A DNA stretch of 5,967 nucleotides from Bacillota bacterium (GCA_012797095.1 JAAZPS010000043.1:1-5967); one strand, 5' to 3'. Counted from the first letter of the stretch, positions 1-5,864 are shown. Program-made: numbers and translations. Notes: generated by a model from the letters alone, not told the origin.

Positions 1-1
1 A

Positions 2-946
2 GAGATCTATCTGGCGGTGCTGCCCTTCTTCCACAGTTACGGCATGACCACGGTGATGAACACGCCGCTTTTCAGCGGTAACAAGATCGTGATGCTGCCC
101 CGCTTTGTCCTCGCCGATGTTCTCAAAACGATCGACAAGGAAAAGCCAACGCTCTTCCCCGGGGTGCCGACCATGTATGTGGCGATCAACAACGCCCCCG
201 ATCTGGCCAAACACGATATCAAGTCCGTCCGGGTCTGCATCAGCGGTGCCGCCCCGCTGCCGGTGGAGGTGCAGAAGCAGTTTGAAAAAAATACCGGCGG
301 CAAACTGGTCGAAGGTTACGGCCTCTCGGAAGCATCACCGGTCACCCATGCCAATCCGATCTATGGCAAGAGCATCATCGGCAGCATCGGCCTGCCCTTC
401 CCCGATACCGAGGTCAAGATCGTCGATCTCGAAACGGGGAAAGAGGTGCTACCCATCGGCGAGGTCGGAGAGATGTGCGTGCGCGGCCCGCAGGTGATGG
501 AATGCTATCACAATATGCCTGAAGAGACGGCAAACAGCCTGCGCGACGGCTGGCTCTACACCGGAGATATCGGCAGACTGGACGAGGACGGGTACACCTA
601 TATCGTCGACCGGAAGAAAGATATGGTCATCGCCGGGGGCTACAATATCTACCCCCGCGATATTGAGGAGGTCCTTTTCACCCACCCGAAGATCGTCGAG
701 GCCGCCGTTGCCGGCGTGATGGACCCGTACCGCGGTGAGACCCTCAAGGCCTATGTGGTCCTGAAGGAAGGGGAAAGCCTCACCGAAGCAGAGGTTATCC
801 AGTACTGCAAGGACAACCTGGCCGCGTACAAGGTCCCCAAACTCGTTGAATTCCGCGAGGAGCTGCCGAAGACAATGGTTGGCAAGGTGCTGCGGCGCGT
901 TCTCAGGGAGGAAGAGGAGAAAAAAGCAGCGCAGGCCGGCAAGTAA
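2..946 (+). CDS. fadD: Long-chain-type acyl-CoA synthetase (AMP-forming), C-terminal part, 5' end outside window
   Basis: The enzyme activates a fatty acid to acyl-AMP and then acyl-CoA, at the cost of ATP going to AMP and PPi; it is cytosolic or membrane-associated. The frame is open from base 2, so the GTG at 17 is an internal Val and not a start. About 314 residues are visible out of roughly 510-560 usual for the family. Seen in order: LPFFHSYGMT near visible residues 7-16, the adenylate-binding YGLSE at 106-110, GWLYTGD at 183-189, the DRKKD hinge at 203-207, GGYNIYPRDIEEVL after it, and the C-terminal LPKTMVGK with the catalytic Lys near 295. The ATP-phosphate loop (TSGTTG-type) would lie upstream of the window. 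YGLSE has Ser where most relatives have Thr. From memory it is close to Bacillus LcfA. Chain-length preference cannot be read, and the gene symbol is the generic one. It converges on the arg operon and has no evident functional link to it. Confidence 0.93.
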   Translation, partial: EIYLAVLPFFHSYGMTTVMNTPLFSGNKIVMLPRFVLADVLKTIDKEKPTLFPGVPTMYVAINNAPDLAKHDIKSVRVCISGAAPLPVEVQKQFEKNTGGKLVEGYGLSEASPVTHANPIYGKSIIGSIGLPFPDTEVKIVDLETGKEVLPIGEVGEMCVRGPQVMECYHNMPEETANSLRDGWLYTGDIGRLDEDGYTYIVDRKKDMVIAGGYNIYPRDIEEVLFTHPKIVEAAVAGVMDPYRGETLKAYVVLKEGESLTEAEVIQYCKDNLAAYKVPKLVEFREELPKTMVGKVLRRVLREEEEKKAAQAGK

Positions 947-964
947 AAAAACCACCGCTCATCC

Positions 965-1000
965 AAGGGGCCTCCCCTCGGCGGGAGGCCCCTTCTGTTT
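965..1000. terminator. Bidirectional intrinsic terminator between convergent genes
   Basis: A perfect 12-bp inverted repeat (965-976 with 983-994, arms AAGGGGCCTCCC and GGGAGGCCCCTT) encloses a 6-nt loop. On the plus strand it is followed by CTGTTT, a short U-tract that would end the acyl-CoA synthetase transcript 18 bp after its stop. On the minus strand the hairpin lies 11 bp past the argD stop, but the next T run (945-951) is 13 nt beyond the stem, so termination in that direction may be less efficient. The position between two converging stop codons supports shared use. Confidence 0.8.
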
Positions 1001-1005
1001 ACCCA

Positions 1006-2199
1006 CTATCCCAGCGTGGAGAGCACCACCTCCAGTGTTGCCAGGGCTTGCTCCAGCTCCGCCTCGGCAATGGTCAGGGGCGGCAGAAAGCGCAGAATCC
1101 GCTCCCCGATGGCATTGACCAGCAGCCCCTTCTCCTGACAGCTCCGCTGCGCCGCCGCCGCCAGCGGCTGATGCAGCTCTAGGGCGGCCATCAGGCCGAG
1201 GCCGCGCTTCTCCATCACCAGTCCGGGATAGGACGAATGCAGCCGCTCCAGCCCGTTCATGAACAATTCGCTTCTTGTCCGCACCCCGTCCAGGAAGGAT
1301 TCCCCCAGGATGATCTGCAGCACTGCCAGCGCCGCCCGGCAGGTGACCGGGTTGCCCCCGAAGGTGGAAGCATGATCGCCGGGCTTGAATATCTCCGCCG
1401 CCTTCGAACCGGCCAGAAGCACCCCGATAGGCATCCCGCCCCCCAGCCCCTTGGCCGTGGTCAGCAGGTCCGGCAGCACCCCCCAGTGCTCGTAGGCCCA
1501 CAGTTTCCCGGTGCGGCCCAGCCCGCACTGGACCTCGTCAAAGATCAGCAGCAGCCCCTCACGGTCGCAGAGCTCGCGCAGGCCGCGGATGAAAGATTGC
1601 TCGGCCACGTAGATCCCGCCCTCACCCTGCACCGGCTCGATCATGATCGCCGCGGTCTCCCGGTCCACCAGCTGCTCGAAAGAGGCCAGGTCGTTGAACC
1701 GGCCATAGGCGAAACCCGCCGGCAGCGGGGCAAAACCCTGCTGATATTTCTCCTGCCCCGTGGCCGTCACCGTGGCCAGGGTGCGGCCATGAAAGGAATT
1801 CGCCGCGGTGATCACCTTGTAGCGCCCCGGATGGTGATACTTGCGGGCCAGCTTGATCGCCGCCTCATTGGCCTCGGCCCCGCTGTTGGCGAAAAAGGCC
1901 CGCTCCCCCGCCGAATGCTCCACCAGAACCCGGGCCAGCTCGGCCTGCGGCCGGGTGTAGTAAAGGTTCGAAACATGGATCAGCTCCCGGACCTGGCTGC
2001 AGACAGCCTCGATCACTTGCGGATGACAGTGCCCCAACAGATTCACCGCCAGCCCGCCGACCAGATCAAGGTAGCGCTGCCCCTCCCCATCCCAGACGTA
2101 GGAGCCCGCCCCCCTTTCCAGAAAGAGATTCCGCCCCCTGGTCCGGCCGTACGTATTGAGCACGTACCGGGCATCCAATTCTTCTATTGACATCATCAT
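1006..2199 (-). CDS. argD: Acetylornithine aminotransferase
   Basis: A PLP-dependent class III aminotransferase. It converts N-acetylglutamate semialdehyde plus glutamate to N-acetylornithine plus 2-oxoglutarate in the cytosol. At 397 aa it is full length for ArgD. Visible landmarks: NSGAEANEAAIKLARK at 105-120 (cofactor phosphate-binding region), SFHGRT at 135-140, EPVQGEGG at 188-195, IFDEVQCGLGRTG at 219-231 with the pyridine-N Asp at 221, and TTAKGLGGG around Lys250, the expected Schiff-base lysine. STFGGNP follows at 278-284. The gene opens with three consecutive ATG codons (2199, 2196, 2193). GGGAGAG at 2204-2210 lies a few bases before the first, so 2199 or 2196 is the likely start. 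It is the last gene of the argCJBD unit. The fold alone could not exclude ornithine or GABA aminotransferase, but the operon decides for ArgD. Such enzymes often also serve lysine synthesis as succinyl-DAP aminotransferase; that is not testable here. Confidence 0.96.
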   Translation of the reverse strand: MMMSIEELDARYVLNTYGRTRGRNLFLERGAGSYVWDGEGQRYLDLVGGLAVNLLGHCHPQVIEAVCSQVRELIHVSNLYYTRPQAELARVLVEHSAGERAFFANSGAEANEAAIKLARKYHHPGRYKVITAANSFHGRTLATVTATGQEKYQQGFAPLPAGFAYGRFNDLASFEQLVDRETAAIMIEPVQGEGGIYVAEQSFIRGLRELCDREGLLLIFDEVQCGLGRTGKLWAYEHWGVLPDLLTTAKGLGGGMPIGVLLAGSKAAEIFKPGDHASTFGGNPVTCRAALAVLQIILGESFLDGVRTRSELFMNGLERLHSSYPGLVMEKRGLGLMAALELHQPLAAAAQRSCQEKGLLVNAIGERILRFLPPLTIAEAELEQALATLEVVLSTLG

Positions 2200-2203
2200 A
2201 ACT

Positions 2204-2210
2204 CTCTCCC
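2204..2210 (-). promoter_or_regulatory. Ribosome binding site of argD before a triple ATG
   Basis: GGGAGAG on the minus strand ends 4 nt before the ATG at 2199, 7 nt before the ATG at 2196 and 10 nt before that at 2193. If GGGAG is taken as the core, the gaps are 6, 9 and 12 nt. This favours the first or second Met over the third. Confidence 0.6.
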
Positions 2211-2241
2211 AACCTGTTAAGATTAAATTATAGCCACCCCG

Positions 2242-3141
2242 CTACAGCGTCACCATCGTTCCGATCCCGGCATCGGTGAAGATCTCCAGGATCAGGGCAT
2301 GCTTCTGCCGGCCGTCGATAATATGGGCCCGGGAAACACCCTGCTTCAGCGCCTGCAAACAGGCTTCAACCTTCGGGATCATCCCGCCGTTGATCTGCCC
2401 CTCCTGGATCAGATAGCGGATCTCGTTTTCCTTGATCGCGGAGATGATCCCCGCCTCCTTATCCGCCTGCCGGTAGACCCCTTCCACATCCGTCAGCACG
2501 ATCAGCTTCTCCGCCTGCAGTGCCCCGGCCAGCTCGCCGGCAGCATGATCGGCATTGATATTCAAACTCTCCCATGAAGGGCCCGCCCCGATGGAGGAGA
2601 TCACCGGAATGTAACCTTTCTCGCTGAGCGTCTCGATGAGCGCCGTATCGACATGCTCGATCTGGCCGACCCTGCCCAGGTCGACCCGCTCATCGGGAGC
2701 ATCGGCCGGCGAGAAGGGCTCCCTTTTGCGGCACTGAAAAAGACCGGCATCACCACCGCTCAGCCCGACAGCCCGGGCCCCGCAGCGGCTGAGCAGGGCC
2801 ACGATCTGGCGGTTCACCTTGCCCTGCAGCACCATCTCCGCGATCTCCATGGTCTCATCATCGGTCACGCGCAGACCGCCGGCAAATTGCGGCTTTTTCC
2901 CCAACCGCCGCATCATCTCGTTGATCTCGCTACCCCCACCGTGCACCAGGACCGGCTTGATCCCGATCTGCTTCAACAGAACGATATCGGTCACTACCGT
3001 GGCCATCAGCTCGCTGCTGACCATGGCCTGTCCGCCGTATTTGACCACAAAATATTTCCCGGAAAATAATTGCATATATGGGAGCGCCTCGACCAGCGCC
3101 TCCGCCTTCGAGATCGAGCTCTCCGCAAATCCACTGTTCAT
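2242..3141 (-). CDS. argB: N-acetylglutamate kinase, arginine-sensitive type
   Basis: An amino-acid-kinase family enzyme that phosphorylates N-acetylglutamate with ATP, the usual committed and feedback-controlled step of arginine synthesis. It has 299 aa from the ATG at 3141; a TTG at 3144 is also open but sits closer to the ribosome binding site. Visible landmarks: VVKYGGQAM at 32-40 with the ATP-phosphate Lys34, VHGGG at 66-70, GGLRVT at 89-94, NINADHAAGELA at 194-205, LTDVEGVY at 216-223 and NGGMIPKV at 251-258 with a second catalytic Lys at 257. About 25 residues precede the first beta strand, predicting the N-terminal helix found in hexameric arginine-inhibited kinases. The C-terminal HIIDGRQKHALILEIFTD and GIGT also match that class. 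Feedback inhibition by arginine is therefore inferred. It lies 36 nt after argJ and 42 nt before argD. Confidence 0.97.
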   Translation of the reverse strand: MNSGFAESSISKAEALVEALPYMQLFSGKYFVVKYGGQAMVSSELMATVVTDIVLLKQIGIKPVLVHGGGSEINEMMRRLGKKPQFAGGLRVTDDETMEIAEMVLQGKVNRQIVALLSRCGARAVGLSGGDAGLFQCRKREPFSPADAPDERVDLGRVGQIEHVDTALIETLSEKGYIPVISSIGAGPSWESLNINADHAAGELAGALQAEKLIVLTDVEGVYRQADKEAGIISAIKENEIRYLIQEGQINGGMIPKVEACLQALKQGVSRAHIIDGRQKHALILEIFTDAGIGTMVTL

Positions 3142-3150
3142 CAAACCAGT

Positions 3151-3158
3151 TCCCCCTC
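3151..3158 (-). promoter_or_regulatory. Ribosome binding site deciding the argB start
   Basis: GAGGGGGA on the minus strand lies 9 nt before the ATG at 3141 and 6 nt before an in-frame TTG at 3144. The ATG is the stronger codon with good spacing and is preferred. Confidence 0.65.
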
Positions 3159-3177
3159 ACTAGACTCTGCGATCCGT

Positions 3178-4401
3178 TCAGGACCGGTAATGGCTGTTGA
3201 TCGAAACATACTCATGGCTCAGATCGGTACCCCAGGCGGTCAGGGAAGCGGGCCCGGCATTGAGCGCCACCCGCACCGCGATCTCTCTCGACTGCAGGAT
3301 GGTCCGGGCCTCGCTTTCCGAAAAATCGACCGCCCCGCCCCCGGCAGCCACCTGCAGCGGCCCCAGAAAGATATCGACCTTCCCGGGATCAAAGGCGACC
3401 CCGGCATAACCGAGTGCGGCCATGATCCGCCCCCAGTTGGCATCTTCACCGTAAAAAGCGGTCTTCACCAACGGTGAATTGAGCACCGCTCTGGCCAGAA
3501 TCCTGGCTGCTACCGCATCGGGAGCCCCCTGCACGGTCAGCGTGATCACCTTGGTCGCCCCCTCGCCGTCGGAGACGATCTGGTAGGCCAGCTCCTGGCA
3601 TAGCTCCACCAGCATTTCAGCCAAAGCTTTGGCGAGCTCGCTTCCCTCGACCACCTCCTCCAGCGGGGCCGCCCCGTTGGCCAGCGCAAGCACCGTATCA
3701 TTGGTCGAGGTGTCCCCGTCGATGGTGATCAGATTGAACGAGCGCTCAACCGCCTCCCGCAGCAGACGCTGCAGCAGCGCCCGCGAAGCCCTCAGATCGG
3801 TATACAAAAAGGCAAGCATCGTCGCCATATCCGGGCAGATCATCCCCGAACCCTTGGCCATCCCGGCCAGATGAAAGGGCACCCCCCGGTAATAACCGCG
3901 GTAGGCCGCCTCCTTGGTCGTCCGGTCCGTGGTCAAGATCGCTTCAGCAGCCCGGCGGCCAGCCGACCCCTCCGTTGAAAGAGACCCGGCGGCCCGGACA
4001 AGCCCTGCCGTGACCTGCTCCACCGGCAGCTGCTGCCCGATCACCCCGGTAGAGCAGACCAGCACCTGCTCCGGGGAAAGCCCCAGCGCCCCGGCCGCTG
4101 CCGCCGCCATCTTCCGGGCATTTTCCAGCCCCACCGCCCCGGTACAGGCATTGGCATTGCCGCTGTTCACCACCACCGCCTGCACCGGATTGGCGATCAC
4201 TTCACGGCAGAGCTGTACCGGTGCCGCCTGGACCAGGTTCCGGGTAAAGAGCCCCGCCGCTGCCGCCGCGCTCTCGCTGTACACCAATGCCAGATCGTCC
4301 TTTTCCTTTTTCAGACCGCAGTTCACCGCTGCAGCGCTGATCCCCTGCACAGCGGTGATTCCGCCCCCCGCCAACTTCTCCAGCACTATCTCTTTGTTCA
4401 T
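3178..4401 (-). CDS. argJ: Glutamate N-acetyltransferase / amino-acid N-acetyltransferase (ornithine acetyltransferase)
   Basis: ArgJ transfers the acetyl group of N-acetylornithine to glutamate, releasing ornithine and regenerating N-acetylglutamate, which makes the pathway cyclic. Some homologues also use acetyl-CoA (bifunctional); sequence reading cannot settle which this is. The 407-aa length is normal. The precursor is known to cleave itself before a conserved Thr, giving alpha and beta chains. Here the motif is KGSGMICPDMATML at 183-196, placing the cut between Ala193 and Thr194. Other family marks are NSGNANACTG at 79-88, STGVIGQ at 117-123, DGDTSTNDTVLALANG after the cleavage site, GEDANWGRI, and a C-terminal YVSINSHYRS. 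The last motif has His where I remember Asp as common. The ATG at 4401 follows AGGGGGAG (4411-4418) by 9 nt. Its stop is 36 nt before the argB ATG and its start lies 37 nt after argC. Confidence 0.97.
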   Translation of the reverse strand: MNKEIVLEKLAGGGITAVQGISAAAVNCGLKKEKDDLALVYSESAAAAAGLFTRNLVQAAPVQLCREVIANPVQAVVVNSGNANACTGAVGLENARKMAAAAAGALGLSPEQVLVCSTGVIGQQLPVEQVTAGLVRAAGSLSTEGSAGRRAAEAILTTDRTTKEAAYRGYYRGVPFHLAGMAKGSGMICPDMATMLAFLYTDLRASRALLQRLLREAVERSFNLITIDGDTSTNDTVLALANGAAPLEEVVEGSELAKALAEMLVELCQELAYQIVSDGEGATKVITLTVQGAPDAVAARILARAVLNSPLVKTAFYGEDANWGRIMAALGYAGVAFDPGKVDIFLGPLQVAAGGGAVDFSESEARTILQSREIAVRVALNAGPASLTAWGTDLSHEYVSINSHYRS

Positions 4402-4438
4402 CGAAAACCACTCCCCCTATGACATTCCTGACCTGATG

Positions 4439-5473
4439 TTAGAACAGCGGCACCTGGGCCAAACCGCTCTCTTCTGAATAACCGAGCAGCAAATTCATAT
4501 TCTGCACCGCCTGCCCGGCGGCCCCCTTTACCAGATTATCGATGGCCGAGACGATCACCAGCCTTCCGCTGCGCCGGTCAAAACGCCACCCCAGATCGCA
4601 GCAATTGCTCCCCCGGACGTACCTGGTTTCAGGCAGCTGCTCCGCAGGCAGCAGCCGGACAAATGGATCGCCCTCATAGAATTCCCCGAAAAGCCCCGCG
4701 ACCTGCTCCGGAGTGCCCCCCCCCTGCAGCCGCAGATAGACCGTGCTCAGGATACCCCTGATCATCGGCACCAGGTGGGGGGTGAAATTGAGCGTCACCG
4801 TCTCACCGCTCAGCTCACCGAGGATCTGCTCTATCTCGGGCGTATGCTGATGATCGCCGATCCGGTACGCTTTCACGCTCTCGGCACACTCCGGAAAATG
4901 GAACGCCGGCCTGGCGGTACGCCCGGCCCCGGAGACCCCGGTCTTGGCATCGATCACCACACTGGCCCAGTCGACCACCCCCGCAGCAGCCAGGGGCGCC
5001 AGCGCCAGCAGCGCCCCGGTGGGGAAACAGCCGGGATTGGCCACTAGCGCAGCCCCGGGCAGAGCTTCCCGGTTTATCTCCGGCAGCCCGTAAACCGCCC
5101 TCTCCAGCAGCTCCGGAGCTGAATGGGTCCAACCGTACCAGTCCTTGTACAGCCCGGGATCGCGCAGCCTGAAATCGGCGCTCAGATCGATCACCTGCTT
5201 CCCTGCATCAAGCAGGGCGGGAACCACCTCCACCGAACGCCCGTGCGGCAGCGCGCAGAAGATCAGCTCCACCGCATCCGGGATCAGCTCGAGAGCCGGC
5301 GGTTGCAGCGCCAACCCAACGGCCTGATAAAACTGGGGGTGCACCCGGTAGTACGGCGACCCGGCATCGCCCCGCGAGCTGATAAAAGCCAGCTCCACCC
5401 CGGGATGCTGATGGAGCAGCCGGACCAGCTCGCTCCCGGTATATCCTGTTGCACCCAAAATTGCTACTTTCAC
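4439..5473 (-). CDS. argC: N-acetyl-gamma-glutamyl-phosphate reductase
   Basis: NADPH-dependent reduction of N-acetylglutamyl phosphate to N-acetylglutamate semialdehyde, in the cytosol. At 344 aa it is the usual length of the type 1 enzyme. The N-terminal Rossmann motif GATGYTGSELVRLL is at 7-20. ALPHGRS is at 74-80, and DLSADFRLRD followed by WYGWTHSAPELL is at 96-123. NPGCFPTG at 146-153 contains the catalytic Cys149. GDHQHTPEIEQ at 206-216 contains the expected catalytic His210. The start is GTG at 5473, preceded by AAGGGGG (5481-5487) with 7 nt between; no upstream ATG is suitable because the T-box terminator ends right there. It is the first gene of the operon, so it receives T-box control directly. 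Confidence 0.97.
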   Translation of the reverse strand: MKVAILGATGYTGSELVRLLHQHPGVELAFISSRGDAGSPYYRVHPQFYQAVGLALQPPALELIPDAVELIFCALPHGRSVEVVPALLDAGKQVIDLSADFRLRDPGLYKDWYGWTHSAPELLERAVYGLPEINREALPGAALVANPGCFPTGALLALAPLAAAGVVDWASVVIDAKTGVSGAGRTARPAFHFPECAESVKAYRIGDHQHTPEIEQILGELSGETVTLNFTPHLVPMIRGILSTVYLRLQGGGTPEQVAGLFGEFYEGDPFVRLLPAEQLPETRYVRGSNCCDLGWRFDRRSGRLVIVSAIDNLVKGAAGQAVQNMNLLLGYSEESGLAQVPLF

Positions 5474-5480
5474 CTCTAAA

Positions 5481-5487
5481 CCCCCTT
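5481..5487 (-). promoter_or_regulatory. Ribosome binding site of argC (GTG start)
   Basis: AAGGGGG on the minus strand lies 7 nt upstream of the GTG at 5473. It begins directly after the last T of the leader terminator, so a terminated leader RNA would lack it entirely. This supports transcriptional rather than translational control. Confidence 0.7.
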
Positions 5488-5527
5488 AAAAATATTAAAG
5501 CCTTCCGTCCTTGAAAGGACGGGAGGC
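5488..5527 (-). terminator. Leader intrinsic terminator of the T-box
   Basis: On the minus strand, GCCUCCCGUCCUU pairs with AAGGACGGAAGGC (5527-5500, one C-A mismatch, tight UC-centred loop) and is followed by UUUAAUAUUUUU to 5488. It would end transcription before argC when tRNA-Arg is charged. It shares 5527-5514 with the antiterminator. Confidence 0.9.
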
Positions 5528-5543
5528 CCGCGGTACCACCTTT
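5514..5543 (-). promoter_or_regulatory. T-box antiterminator with tRNA acceptor-end bulge
   Basis: AAAGG (5543-5539) pairs with CCUUU (5518-5514). A 7-nt bulge UGGUACC (5538-5532) follows, then GCGGG (5531-5527) pairs with CCCGU (5523-5519) around a CCU loop. This is the standard A1-bulge-A2 geometry. UGGU at 5538-5535 would pair with the NCCA end of uncharged tRNA; the variable base is U, so a discriminator A (or G by wobble) is expected on the tRNA-Arg. Its 3' arm overlaps the 5' arm of the terminator, so the two folds exclude each other. Confidence 0.88.
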
Positions 5544-5546
5544 GTT

Positions 5547-5568
5547 GGTCAACGATCAATCGTCAACC
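5547..5568 (-). repeat. Stem III-like hairpin upstream of the T-box sequence
   Basis: GGUUGACGAU (5568-5559) and AUCGUUGACC (5556-5547) pair over 10 positions, including two G-U wobbles, with only UG between them, so the innermost pairs probably open. The position just 5' of the antiterminator fits T-box Stem III. Confidence 0.7.
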
Positions 5569-5664
5569 CGCTCATGCCGCCTGCAAAGACGGCCCCGATA
5601 ACGGCGGGAACCGGAACGGTTTACCCACCGGCACCTCGCCGGCTTCAACCGCCGCCTCCAGGGT

Positions 5665-5667
5665 GCG
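5665..5667 (-). promoter_or_regulatory. T-box specifier codon CGC (arginine)
   Basis: In T-box leaders the specifier triplet commonly sits in GAA-x-NNN-(A)CC-CUGGAG-like context on the 3' strand of Stem I. Here the strand is GAAG-CGC-ACCCTGGAG, placing CGC in that slot. CGC would pair with a tRNA-Arg anticodon of GCG or ICG type and agrees with the downstream arginine genes. Other registers would read GCG or GCA (Ala), AGC (Ser) or CAC (His), none of which fits the operon. Confidence 0.82.
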
Positions 5668-5756
5668 CTTCACCGCCCGCTTCCGGTCCGGACTCCCACC
5701 AACTCCGGCTCGCTTCGCCTCCGCGGAAGGCTACTCTCCCCTTCACCGACTAACTA

Positions 5757-5771
5757 TGAAATTTGATTTCA
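5757..5771. repeat. 15-bp perfect palindrome over the predicted transcription start
   Basis: TGAAAT-TTG-ATTTCA is a perfect 6-bp inverted repeat with a 3-bp spacer. It starts directly downstream of the -10 hexamer and covers the predicted +1 of the arg operon. It resembles ArgR/AhrC ARG-box half sites (TGAAT...ATTCA), but with Ts and As shifted and the centre one base longer, so operator function is only a possibility. Confidence 0.4.
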
Positions 5772-5799
5772 ATCTTACCATATAATCAAGAGTTGTCAA
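5772..5799 (-). promoter_or_regulatory. Sigma-A/sigma-70 type promoter of the argCJBD operon
   Basis: On the minus strand, TTGACA (5799-5794) is separated by 16 bp from TAAGAT (5777-5772). The spacer ends in TGG, so an extended -10 TG is present. Initiation is predicted at about 5763-5765, just ahead of the T-box Stem I. The -35 is a perfect consensus and the surroundings are AT-rich. Confidence 0.82.
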
Positions 5800-5813
5800 G
5801 AGCCCCTCCGCAA

Positions 5814-5834
5814 CAAAATCCCCTATGGGAGATT
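5814..5834 (-). terminator. Possible weak terminator after the transposase tail
   Basis: AATCTCC (5834-5828) pairs with GGGGATT (5823-5817) across a CATA loop, with one G-U pair, and TTTTG overlaps the 3' arm. It sits between the transposase stop and the arg promoter and could limit read-through. The stem is short and the T-tract poor. Confidence 0.3.
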
Positions 5835-5864
5835 GCAAGTTTAATTGCCCACCATATTCTCCCA
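5826..5864. repeat. Imperfect inverted repeat downstream of the transposase stop
   Basis: TGGGAGA (5826-5832) and TCTCCCA (5858-5864) are perfect 7-bp inverted arms, with a smaller GCAA/TTGC pairing inside. It may be a hairpin linked to the end of the insertion sequence. It overlaps, and would compete with, the hairpin at 5814-5834. Confidence 0.35.

Larger units (their letters stand above)
5488..5765 (-). promoter_or_regulatory. T-box riboswitch leader of the argCJBD operon, arginine-specific
   Basis: The leader senses the ratio of uncharged to charged tRNA-Arg and lets transcription continue when the tRNA is uncharged. Reading 5' to 3' on the minus strand: GAGAGTA at 5738-5732 matches the specifier-loop AGUA motif. 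Pairing of 5729-5724 with 5685-5680 forms middle Stem I. AGCGAGCCGG at 5714-5705 and GGTGGGAGTCCGG at 5700-5688 match the AG-bulge and distal-loop motifs, with a terminal stem pairing 5708-5704 with 5692-5688. The specifier strand GAAGCGCACCCTGGAG is at 5670-5655. Further hairpins lie at 5642-5628 and 5593-5576, and a 10-bp Stem III-like hairpin at 5568-5547. The T-box sequence AAGGTGGTACCGCG is at 5542-5529 and is followed by the terminator. All canonical parts appear present, in order and at normal size (about 278 nt). The 5' end is predicted from the promoter only. Confidence 0.95.

Noticed and set aside
1237..2190. A 317-codon open frame on the plus strand opposite argD
   Set aside because: It lies wholly antisense to a clear argD with intact motifs. 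The translation is rich in R, P, Q, H and L, as expected for the opposite strand of a GC-rich gene, and shows no recognisable domain.
3914..4477. A 187-codon open frame on the plus strand across the argJ 5' end and the argJ/argC junction
   Set aside because: Antisense to argJ, low-complexity A/P/S/T-rich translation, no recognisable domain and no family motif. It is a GC-rich shadow.
5208..5552. A 114-codon minus-strand frame running from the T-box into argC
   Set aside because: It starts inside the T-box antiterminator and overlaps argC out of frame. The translation is the usual G/A/R-rich alternative frame, so it is not a leader peptide.
5511..5753. An 80-codon open frame on the plus strand over the T-box leader
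   Set aside because: It is fully covered by the structured leader on the other strand, and its Pro/Arg-rich translation reflects stem-forming GC-rich DNA.
5757..5771. Calling the palindrome a genuine ARG box
   Set aside because: The ARG box pattern needs TGAAT-N4-ATTCA. This site has TGAAA-N5-TTTCA, so spacing and half-sites both deviate. It is kept only as a palindrome of unknown role.
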